Below, in pieces: positions 55,062 through 64,000 of a DNA stretch of 64,000 nucleotides. The translations under genes were made by a program, and so were the position numbers. The DNA comes from Rutidosis leptorrhynchoides (Eukaryota > Streptophyta > Magnoliopsida > Asterales > Asteraceae). The DNA lies in contig NC_092334.1 in assembly GCF_046630445.1 (NCBI RefSeq), forward strand, positions 191,958,501-192,022,500, read 5' to 3'. Under the pieces are notes generated by a model that worked only from the letters and a program-made list of their open reading frames with translations, made no database searches and was not told where the DNA came from. Each line of letters opens with the position of its first letter. Within the stretch, counting starts at the first letter, position 1.

Positions 55062-55325
55062 ACAATGTTTATGTAATAGATTAGTGGCGTACGGTTTTAA
55101 TGTTGTAATGTTTTGTATTTACCTTATTTACCATGGTAGCTTTGTAAGTCATGTAACTTGGGAGGTTGTCATATATAAACAACCTCCCCACTATTTTGTG
55201 AACTAGTTATCCATTTTATCAAGTATCACTTTACATATTTTCTCTCTTGTGTTCTTGCTTAACTAATACCTTAACCCACTTTAACACCTAAGAACCAATC
55301 GGCTAGGCTTGCAAAGGGACTAACA
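55057..55325 (+). repeat. 5' LTR of a second Copia-type element (Copia-2)
   Basis: TGTTGACAATG...GACTAACA, 269 bp, followed by a perfect initiator tRNA-Met primer site. Its TATA box lies in the loop of an inverted repeat (55160-55188). Preceded by (TA)n. Confidence 0.8.
55160..55188 (+). promoter_or_regulatory. TATA box within a 9-bp inverted repeat, Copia-2 LTR
   Basis: GGGAGGTTG (55160-55168), loop TCATATATAAA, CAACCTCCC (55180-55188). The loop contains TATATAAA. Confidence 0.6.
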
Positions 55326-55327
55326 AT

Positions 55328-55339
55328 TGGTATCAGAGC
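55328..55339 (+). other. Primer-binding site of Copia-2
   Basis: TGGTATCAGAGC, exact initiator tRNA-Met type, two bases after the LTR. Confidence 0.9.
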
Positions 55340-55939
55340 GGGACTTGCTATCTTGCTTGTAGATCCAAGGATTGAAGCCTATTGATTCGTGTTTTGAAGT
55401 GTTTGGTGTTCTTCGGTTCAGGTATCTCGATAACTCACTTGTTGGTCAATTTGTTGCTTGATTTTGTTAAAAATATCGGTTATCATTGCCTGAAATCTGC
55501 CTAAAATTGTCTAACTAAAATTGAAAATTACATGTTAAAACTCATATTCACTAGTATTTTAAAGATCTATGCATGAAAACTATTGATAAAGCTTAATCTA
55601 TCGAGTTTGTGCTCTTGTGTAGAAGTTATTTAACAAGCTTTTATCTCTTTTAATCGATTTATATGTTAAAATGGGCTGGAATACATGAGATTATCTGTTA
55701 AAAGTTCTATCTAGTTCCTGCTCAAGTATTAAGTTCATGTTTCTGCTGCCATGCTTGATCTCTTGTCAATTTGTTGCCTAATTACATGACTAAATCGTAA
55801 TTTGCTTGTTCATAATTACTTCATGTGTGTTAAGGTTACTTAAAAGGTATTAAACCTACTAGATTCGTTGAGTTTTAGCTATTAAATCTTGTTAAATCTG
55901 CATAAGAAACTTGAATAATTCGTGCTTTTGTCTCATTTG

Positions 55940-56670
55940 ATCTGCTCGAAAACCCCTTTCTGGTTTCAAATTGCTCGAAAACCTCTTAGGGTTAACTGAT
56001 AACACTAAAAACCCTAAGTGTGTTGCTCAAAAACCTCAACTCTTGACCCATTTTGTTGACTTATTGACTGAGATTTTGGCTCCAAACTTTAGACTTGTGG
56101 ATAATACCCACCGAATCCCTTTTATCCCATAGGTTTTAGGTTGAAAAGGACATGTCCTTGACATAATCCCTTGATTTATGTCATAAAAGGACAAAGGACT
56201 TGTCCACTTGTGCATAAGCATTGTAGTTACATGTAAGGACTCACGTGCAACGGTATTTTCAGTCAAAAAGGTCAACTCTTCAAAAGTTTGAATTTAAAAC
56301 TGACTTAAGTTTATCTCGGTTAACTTGCTCGAAAACCTTCTAAAATCTGAACAGTGCTCGCAAGTAGTTTGAAATCTTGGACACTTTCTCGAAAATAGTG
56401 TGAAAACTCTAAATCTCTGACTGCTCAAAAACTTTGCACGAAATCCCCAGACCGCTCGAAAACTTGCTTGCAAACTTTGATCTTTTGTCCTTTAGTGCTC
56501 GAAAACTTGACTGATTAGAAAACATGGTTTTGCTCGAAAACGACCATGTTTTGAAAGCTTGATTTTGTTTGAAACCCTAGTTATCTGCTCGAAAATTAAG
56601 TTTCTGCTCGAATATTTAAGTGCTCTAGAACTAGGTTAGAGCTCGAATACCTTTACCTGCTCTAAAACTA
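55940..56670 (+). repeat. Dispersed TGCTCGAAAAC motif
   Basis: About twelve exact or near copies of TGCTCGAAAAC at irregular spacing (about 55945, 55971, 56327, 56450, 56500, 56531, 56586 and others), within the leader of Copia-2. Not tandem. Confidence 0.7.
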
Positions 56671-56679
56671 GGTAGTGCT

Positions 56680-59600
56680 TGTAGTGACCCGAACTTTTCC
56701 ATGTTTATATATATATCAATTGAGATTGATATTTACATGATTAAATGTTTCCAATGTGTTAAGCAATCAAACTTGTTAAGACTTGATTAAATGAAATAAG
56801 TTTCATATAGACAATTGATCACCCAAGTTGACCGGCGATTCACGAATGTTACAAAATTGTAAAAACTACATGTTGTGGTATATATGGACATATATATATG
56901 GTTGACATAAGATTATGATGAGTAAGTATCTCACTAAATTTATTAACAATGTGTGATATACATAAGAAATGAGATTACTAAGTTAAGAAACTCGAAATGA
57001 TATATATAACGATTATCGTTATGATAACGTCTACTAAATACATATGTATCATATTAAGATATTTATACACTATATTTAACATGATAAAATGATATTTAAA
57101 TATTTCATTAAGTGTGTTAACAATGAACTACATATGTAAAAAAAAGACTACTAACTCAAGAATTACGAAACGAGACTTATATGTAACGATTATCGTTGTA
57201 ACGATATTTTAATGTATATATCATATTAAGAGATATTCATACATCATAATATCATGATAATATAATAATTTAACATCTCATTTGATATAATAAACATTGG
57301 GTTAACAACATTAATTGAGATCGTTAACTTAAAGGTTTCAAAACAACACTTACATGTAACGACTAACGAAGACTTAACGACTCCATTAGAATGTATATAC
57401 ATGTTGTGTTTTGATATGTATTCTTACAATTTTGAAAGACTTCAAGACACATATCAAAGTACTTCTACTTAACAAAAATGCTTACAATTACATCCTCGTT
57501 CAGTTTCATCAACAATTCCACTCGTATGCACCCGTATTCGTACTCGTACAATAAACAGCTTTTAGATGTATGTACTATTGGTATATACACTCCAATGATC
57601 AGCTCTTAGCAGCCCATGTGAGTCACCTAACACATGTGGGAACTATCATTTGGTAACTAGCATGAAATATCTCATAGAATTACAAAAATATTAGTAATCA
57701 TTCATGACTTATTTACATGAAAACAAAATTACATATCCTTTATATCTAATCCATATACCAACGACCAAAAACACCTACAAACACTTTCATTCTTCAATTT
57801 TCTTCATCTAATTGATCTCTCTTAAGTTCCATCTTCAAGTTCTAAGTGTTCTTCATAAATTCCATAAGTATAGTTTCATAAAAATTAAGAATACTACTAA
57901 GTTTGCAAGTTTACTTCCAAGCTTTCTAATCCATTCCAAGTAATCATCTAAGATCAAGGAACCTTTTTTATTTACAGTAGATTATCTTTCTAATTCAAGG
58001 TAATATTCATATTCAAACTTTGATTCAATTTCTACAACTATAACAATCTTATTTCGAGTGAAAATCTTACTTGAACTGTTTTCGTGTCATGATTCTGCTT
58101 TAAGAACTTTCAAGCCATCCAAGGATCCTTTGAAGCTAGATCTATTTTTCTCATTTCCCGTAGTTTTATCCAGAAAACTTGAGGTAGTAATGATGTTCAT
58201 AACATCATTCAATTCATACATATAAAGCTATCTTATTAGAAGGTTTAAACTTGTAATCACTAGAACATAGTTTAGTTAATTCTAAACTTGTTCGCAAACA
58301 AAAGTTAATACTTCTAACTTGACTTTTAAAATCAACTAAACACATGTTCTATATCTATATGATATGCTAACTTAATGATTTAAAATCTGGAAACACGATG
58401 AACACCATAAAAGCGGATATACGCCGTCGTAGTGAAACCGGGGGCTGTTTTGGTTTGGATAATTAAAAACTATGATAAACTTTGATTTAAAAGTTATTCT
58501 TCTGAGAAAATGATTTTTCATATGAACATGAAACTATATCCAAAAATCTTGGTTAAACTCAAAGTGAAAGTATGTTTTTCAAAATGGTCATCAAGATGTC
58601 GTTCTTTCGACGAAAATGACTACCTCTTTAGTAATTGACATGTAACTTAAATTTCGACTATAAACCTATACTTTTTCTGTTTGGATTCTTAAATTAGAGT
58701 TCAATATGAAACCATAGCAATTTGATTCACTCAAAACGGATTTAAAATGAAGAAGTTATGGGTAAAACAAGATTGGATATTTTTGATCTTTTTAGCTACG
58801 GGAAATGTTTAACAAATCTATACAAATCATATCCTAGCTAACTTATATTGTATTATACATGTATTCTAATATATTATCTAATCTTGGGATACCATAGACA
58901 CGTATGCAAATATTTTGACATATCATATCGACCCATGTATATATATTATTTGGAACAACCATAGACACTCTATATGCAGTAATGTTGGAGTTAGCTATAC
59001 AGGGTTGAGGTTGATTCCAAAAATATATATACTTTGAGTTGTGATCTAGCCTGAGACGTGTATACACTGGGTCGTGGATTGATTCAAGATAATATATATC
59101 GATTTATTTCTGTACATCTAACTGTGGACAACTAGTTGTAGGTTATTAACGAGGACAGCTGACTTAATACACTCAAATCTTTAAAACATAATAAAAATGG
59201 TTGTAATTATATTTTGATCATACTTTGATATATATGTACATATTTGTATAGGTTCGTGAATCGATCCGTGGCCAAGTCTTATTTCCGAGGAAGGAAATAT
59301 CTGTGAAAGTGAGTTATAGTCCCACTTTTAAAATCTAATATTTTTGGGATGAGAATACATGCAGGTTTTATAAATGATTTACAAAATAGACACAAGTACG
59401 TGAAAGTACATTCTATGGTTAAATTATCGAAATCGAATATGCCCCTTTTTATTAAGTCTGGTAATCTAAGAATTAGGGAACAGACACCCTAATTGACGCG
59501 AATCCTAAAGATAGATCTATTGGGCCTAACAAACCCCATCCAAAGTACCGGATGCTTTAGTACTTAGAAATTTATATCATATTCGAAGGGTGTCCTGGAA

Positions 59601-60140
59601 TGATGGGGATATTCTTATATATGCATCTTGTTAATGTCGGTTACCAGGTGTTCACCATATGAATGATTTTTATCTCTATGTATGGGATGTGTATTGAAAT
59701 ATGAAATCTTGTGGTCTATTGTTCGATTTGATATATATAGGTTAAACCTATAACTCACCAACATTTTTGTTGACGTTTAAAGCATGTTTATTCTCAGGTG
59801 AATACTAAGAGCTTCCGCTGTTGCATACTAAAATAAGGACAAGATTTGGAGTCCATGTTTGTATGATATTGTGTAAAAACTGCATTCAAGAAACATATGT
59901 CGATGTAATATATTTCTATTGTAAACCATTATGTAATGGTCGTGTGTAAACAGTATATTTTAGATTATCATTATTTGATAATCTACGTAATGTTTTTAAA
60001 ACCTTTATTGATAAAATAAAGGTTATGGTTGTTTTAAAAATGAATGCAGTCTTTGAAAAACGTCTCATATAGAGGTCAAAACCTCGCAACGAAATCAATT
60101 AATATGGAACGTTTATAATCAATATGAACGGGACATTTTA
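56680..60140 (+). repeat. 5' LTR of element C (~3.46 kb)
   Basis: Starts TGTAGTGACCCGAAC; ends ACATTTTA where B has ACATTTCA, a decayed CA end. Same family as LTR B. No gene inside. Confidence 0.85.
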
Positions 60141-60141
60141 G

Positions 60142-60153
60142 TTGGTATCAAAG
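60142..60153 (+). other. Primer-binding site of element C
   Basis: TTGGTATCAAAG then CG: the initiator tRNA-Met site with one G-to-A change. Confidence 0.75.
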
Positions 60154-60156
60154 CGT

Positions 60157-60240
60157 TGGTCTTAGAGAACCAGAAAATTTGCATTAGTGTGTCTTATCGA
60201 GTTTGTTAGGATGCATTAGTGAGTCTGGACTTCGACCGTG
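60157..60240 (+). other. Conserved post-PBS leader block of element C
   Basis: GGTCTTAGAGAACCAG, GCATTAGTGTGTCT, GGATGCATTAGTGAGTCTGG and CTTCGACCGTG, as in A, B and E. Confidence 0.65.
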
Positions 60241-60349
60241 TTTTCTTTAAAAATGATTACATAACATTTTTGTTGGAAACTATATATTATTAACATGTAA
60301 ATATTATGTGATATATTAATCTCTTAACATGTTTGATATTGTGTGATAG

Positions 60350-60805
60350 ATGTCTACCTCTAGCACAAATCCCATTGACTCACCTAATAATAACGAAGAG
60401 TCGAATATATATTGGCAAGATTCACAAGTTCCCGAAGAACCGGAAAAAGAGGAAACGGAACCAGAAGAAGAGGAACCGGAAGAAGAAGAGGTTCCGGAGG
60501 GGGGAATAGTAGGAACCACAGAAAACCGGTCAAATAAAAGAAAATCCTCAACCAATGGACCAAAGTTAATAATGGTCAATGGTGTTTCCGCTAAGGAAGC
60601 AAAATATTGGAAAAATTACCAATTTTCCGATGAATCGGATCCTGATGAGGATTCCGATGATGTTATAGAAATTACCCCGACCCAATTTAATGAGGCAAAA
60701 GAAAATAATAAGAGAAAAGGCATCAACTTTATATGTACCGTCAACACCCGTATTTTTAATATCGTGACAATAACCCGGGAACCTCTAACCACCAGGTTTT
60801 TCTAA
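60350..60805 (+). CDS. Acidic leader ORF of element C, function unknown
   Basis: 151 residues beginning MSTSSTNPIDSPNNNEESN. A Glu/Pro-rich stretch (about residues 26-50) is followed by KRKSSTNGPKLIMVNGVSAKEAKYWKNYQF and a second Asp-rich patch. The same ORF starts in element B (7936). Near 60770 the frame seems to shift: the next frame continues KPMWKTTTHIRGTSYIPRK and ends in EEEEETSDSD before a stop at about 60915, so the full family protein is probably longer (about 185-190 residues). No known domain. It lies between the packaging-like block and the F-box ORF. Confidence 0.55.
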   Translation: MSTSSTNPIDSPNNNEESNIYWQDSQVPEEPEKEETEPEEEEPEEEEVPEGGIVGTTENRSNKRKSSTNGPKLIMVNGVSAKEAKYWKNYQFSDESDPDEDSDDVIEITPTQFNEAKENNKRKGINFICTVNTRIFNIVTITREPLTTRFF

Positions 60806-61043
60806 ACCAATGTGGAAAACGACGACTCATATTAGAGGAACATCATATATCCCTAGAAAATTAGGAAAAAGAACCAAGTCCGAAGAAGAAGAAGAAACAA
60901 GTGATTCAGATTAGAGGGGTGTGAGCATGTTGTGTAATAAATGTATTGTAGTGTGCTTGTACTTTTATGTTCTATGTAAAAATTGCTTGTATTGTTTGTT
61001 ATTACGAATCTAATCCTTGTCTATTTTACAGTATAAAAACAAA

Positions 61044-61553
61044 ATGGACGTTAAGGGTAGACAACCGAATATTTTAGAAGACCTACCAGAGGATATGATT
61101 GAGGAAATCTTGTCTAGAGTCGGTCAGAATTCATCAGCACATTTAGTTATGGCGAAATTAACTTGTCAAACATTTGAAAGACTTTCCAGAAATGCCTTAG
61201 TTTATAAAAGGCTTTCCTTTAATAGGTGGGGTATATCACATTGGGGAGACTTTAAGTTACGCCGTGTTTTCTTTAAAGCGTTAAATGTGGGGAGCCCAAA
61301 TGCAATTTTACGATACGGGTTAAGAACCTATTTTGACTCAACATATCCCAACATAGGATTTCCTGAATTAGAAAGAGCTTCTAACATGCAACATAAAGAA
61401 GCATGTTATGCTTACGGGTTAGTGATATTCGCTTCTTACCAAAGTGAGAAAAAGAACATTGGATTGCAGCTTTTAAATAAAACTTTCCCACAAGTGACGG
61501 ATTCAGTAGTTGGGGTGAGAAACAAGGTTTTTAGATTATTACGGGGCAGTTAG
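61044..61553 (+). CDS. F-box protein ORF captured in Gypsy element C
   Basis: 169 residues from the ATG at 61044 with no stop or shift. An N-terminal F-box (about residues 11-60) reads ILEDLPEDMIEEILSRVG, TCQTFERLSR and ALVYKRLSFNRW. A Sel1/TPR-like part follows (PNAILRYGLRTYFDS, ELERASNMQHKEACYAYGLVI, GLQLLNKTF). That arrangement matches plant F-box proteins of the At2g35280 type, which I know from general family knowledge. F-box proteins bind SKP1 and present substrates to SCF ubiquitin ligases. Here it sits between the PBS and gag of a retrotransposon. A TTTTACAG just before the ATG could serve as a splice acceptor for a subgenomic RNA. Whether it is shared by the family needs a search. 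Confidence 0.8.
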   Translation: MDVKGRQPNILEDLPEDMIEEILSRVGQNSSAHLVMAKLTCQTFERLSRNALVYKRLSFNRWGISHWGDFKLRRVFFKALNVGSPNAILRYGLRTYFDSTYPNIGFPELERASNMQHKEACYAYGLVIFASYQSEKKNIGLQLLNKTFPQVTDSVVGVRNKVFRLLRGS

Positions 61554-61911
61554 ACATTACGAAACCCTCGTCCTTTTGACGACATTACAACATGCTGCCT
61601 AGCCAATGGTCATAATGGTTATTTTCCACAAGACCAAGGATGAGAAGTCGTCTTAGTAAAACCAGAATGCATGACTTGTTTCTGGACTTATGAATTACGT
61701 GTCTTTATTTCCTTTGCTGAACAACTTGCGTATTAACTAGATTTATCTTCAAAACTGTCCTGTATCATAGTGTACTATATTTCATGTTATATGTAATATA
61801 GCGAAGTTGTAAGTTTGAAGAATATTTGTATGTGATATATTATTATAATCAGTTTTTCATATGGAATTGTAGTAGCTGAATTGTATATTAGCTACTAAGT
61901 ATGAACTTAAA

Positions 61912-61926
61912 GGGTAGGTAGTACCC
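61912..61926 (+). promoter_or_regulatory. Internal PPT-like motif in element C
   Basis: GGGTAGGTAGTACCC between F-box ORF and gag; one base different from the A and E copies. Confidence 0.45.
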
Positions 61927-62059
61927 GAATTTAAACTTATAAAATGCTAATATTAAGAAAAAGTTTTTATAAATGAGTTCATATTATGCTACGAGATACT
62001 ATTGACTACTCTTAATATTCTGTATGATTAAATTGTTTCATTTGACTATTTTGAAGGAA

Positions 62060-64000
62060 ATGGCACCGACTACTCGACACACCTTGAATATGAGCGAAGA
62101 GGAATTTCGTGCCTTTCTTGCTTCAAACATAGCCGCAGTAAAGGCCGCGCTACATACCAACAATAATTCTGAATCTAGCAATACAGCTAACGGCACAAGA
62201 AATCGTGTAGGATGCTCCTACAAGGAATTCACTGCCTGCAAACCTTCAGAATTTGATGGGACCGAAGGACCAATCGGATTGAAACGGTGGACCGAGAAAG
62301 TTGAATCGGTGTTTGCCATAAGTAAGTGTGCTGAAGGAGACAAAGTGAAGTACGCTACGCATACCTTCACAAGTATTGCGTTAACATGGTGGAATACCTA
62401 TCTAGAGCAAGTGGGACAAGATGCTGCTTACGCGCTACCGTGGTCAGCATTCAAGCACTTGATGAACGAGAAGTACCGTCCCAGAACCGAGGTCAATAAG
62501 CTCAATTCAGAACTTAGAGGGTTACGAATACATGGATTCGATATTACTTCGTACGAAAGACGATTCACAGAATTGTGCCTATTGTGTTCGAGAGCGTTCG
62601 AAGATGAGGAAGAGAAGATCGACGCGTTTGTGAAAGGGTTACCTGAGAGAATCCAAGAAGATATAAGTTCACACAAGCCTGCCTCCATACAAAAGGCATG
62701 TAGAATGGCTCACAAACTAGTGAACCAGATTGAGGGAAGAATTAAAGAACAGGCGGCTGAAGAGGCCAACGTGAAGTTAGTCAAAAGAAAGTGGGAGGAA
62801 AATGGTGATAAGAGTCACCAAAACAACAATAACTATCCCAACAATCGCAACATCAATCGCAATTACAACAAACGGCACAACAACAACAACAACAACTACA
62901 ACAATCATACCAATAACAATAACAACCGCAACAACAACAACAACTAGAAGCAGCTATGCCAAAGGTGTGAAAAGTATCACTCGGGGTTCTGCACCAAATT
63001 TTGCAACAATTGTAAAAGAAATGGTCATAGTGCGGTGAAGTGTGAGGTCTACGGACCAGGGGTTAACATAACTAAAGGAACAAATGGTGTCGGAACGAGT
63101 AATGGCGGAGCAAGTAGTGTCGGGGCAAGTTATGCCAATGTAGTTTGTTATAAATGTGGAAAACCGGGTCACATTATTAGAAATTGCCCGAACCAGTAGA
63201 ACACGAATGGACAAGGCCGCGAAAGAGTTTTCAATATTAGTGCAGCAGAGGCACAGGAAGACTCGGAGCTTGTTACGGGTATGTTTCTTATTGACAATAA
63301 ATTTGCTTACGTTTTATTTGATTCGGGTGCGGATAGAAGCTATATGAGTAGAGATTTTTGTGCTAAATTAAGTTGTCCTTTGACGCCGTTGGATAGTAAA
63401 TTTTTACTCGAATTAGCAAACGGTAAATTAATTTCAGCAGATTATATATGCCGGAATCGAGATATTAAACTGGGTATCGAAATATTTAAGATTGATTTGA
63501 TACCAGTAGAGTTAGGGAGTTTTGATGTAATAGTTCGCATGGACTGGCTGAAGGAGATGAAAGCAGAGATCGTATGTTACAAAAATGCAATTCGCATTGT
63601 ACGAGAAGAAGGAGAACCCTTAATGGTTTACGGAGAAAAGGGCAACACGAAGCTACATCTTATTAGTAATTTGAAGGCACAAAAACTAATAAGAAAATGT
63701 TGCTATGCTGTTCTAGCACACGTCAAGAAAGTACAAACTGAAGAAAAGAGCATCAATGATGTTCCCGTCGCAAAAGAATTTCCCGATGTATTTCCAAAAG
63801 AATTACCGGGACTACCTCCACATCGATCTGTTGAATTTCAAATAGATCTTGTACCAGGAGTTGCACCAATAGCTCGTGCTCCTTACAGACTCGCACCCAG
63901 CGAGATGAAAGAACTGCAAAGCCAACTGCAAGAACTATTAGAACGTGGTTTCATTCGACCAAGCACATCACCATGGGGAGCTCCTGTTTTGTTTGTCAAG
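62060..64000 (+). pseudogene. Element C gag-protease-RT polyprotein with two in-frame amber stops, open at window end
   Basis: From the ATG at 62060 (MAPTTRHTLNMSEEEFRAFL) the gag capsid domain has KPSEFDGTEG, WWNTYLEQVG, MNEKYRPRTEV, ELRGLRIHG and FVKGLPERIQ. An Asn-rich run and a TAG at 62945-62947 follow. Reading on in the same frame gives a Cys/His cluster, the CCHC knuckle CYKCGKPGHIIRNC, a second TAG at about 63198, the protease LFDSGADRSYMS, and the N-terminus of RT to the window edge. There is no frameshift across 1.9 kb. A typical GMDWL motif reads RMDWL. Both stops could be C-to-T changes of CAG. Without them the polyprotein would be complete as far as visible. Confidence 0.9.

Larger units (their letters stand above)
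55057..56679 (+). mobile_element. Copia-2: 5' LTR, PBS and non-coding leader, cut by element C
   Basis: After the LTR and PBS about 1.34 kb of leader follows without gag. It carries about a dozen scattered TGCTCGAAAAC-like motifs. Element C's LTR starts at 56680, so the remainder lies beyond the window. The short LTR suggests Copia, but no protein confirms it. Confidence 0.65.
56680..64000 (+). mobile_element. Element C: Gypsy (Tekay/Del-like) retrotransposon with F-box ORF, truncated by window end
   Basis: 5' LTR (56680-60140), PBS, leader block, acidic ORF, F-box ORF, PPT-like motif, gag, zinc knuckles, protease and the first part of RT. RT-proximal words (FPDVFPKELPGLPPHRSVEF, APYRLAPSEMKELQ, GFIRPSTSPWGAPVLFVK) are of the Tekay/Del chromovirus type. 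It is inserted in the Copia-2 leader; the 3' end is outside. Confidence 0.9.

Overview
The window is plant nuclear DNA made almost entirely of transposable elements, with one clearly intact host gene. LTR ends, leader blocks and AT-rich composition resemble Ty3/Gypsy families I associate with Asteraceae (daisy family); that assignment is inference from pattern memory, not a search. There are no prokaryotic features.

Layout. 1-11427 is a minus-strand nest at the left edge: an LTR start (1-489) lies inside non-autonomous Gypsy element A (490-7728), A lies inside Gypsy element B (7729-11427), and B lies inside the 3' end of a plus-strand LINE (11428-11968). 13158-13900 holds an internally deleted Gypsy. 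14476-20536 is a full-length-looking minus-strand LINE with intact RRM-containing ORF1 and endonuclease/reverse-transcriptase ORF2. 21383-23075 is a seven-exon glucose-6-phosphate 1-epimerase gene, followed by an initiator-tRNA-Met-like gene with a damaged anticodon loop (23272-23342).

23405-49026 is a Tork/Tnt1-type Copia element stretched to 25.6 kb by two successive insertions, each level with an intact 5-bp target duplication: Copia (TATTT) holds Gypsy complex E (24214-44821, CACTA), and E holds a gag-protease-only, Athila/Tat-like element T (26703-36537, GTTAG). LTR divergence falls in the expected order (about 1.4%, 0.6% and 0.3% by eye). Complex E begins with two tandem truncated LTR/3'-end units before its complete LTR-internal-LTR copy, and its LTR carries about 400 bp from a T-like LTR.

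49032-56679 is intergenic debris: a 127-bp tandem pair, a retroposed insert with a 13-bp target duplication, LTR-like pieces, (TA)n interleaved with an 80-bp minisatellite, a foldback element with telomere-like repeats in its core, and the 5' end of a second Copia. 56680-64000 is the start of Gypsy element C (5' LTR, two leader ORFs, gag, protease, start of RT), same family as B.

The most interesting biology is in the Gypsy leaders. Element C carries an uninterrupted F-box protein ORF between its primer-binding site and gag. The non-autonomous relatives A and E both carry a fragment of a poly(A)-binding-protein gene (end of RRM3 to start of RRM4). A, B, C and E share an ~80-bp block just after the primer-binding site although their LTRs differ, which suggests that gag-less elements keep a recognition or packaging signal for the machinery of C-like partners. 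This is inference from sequence reading only.
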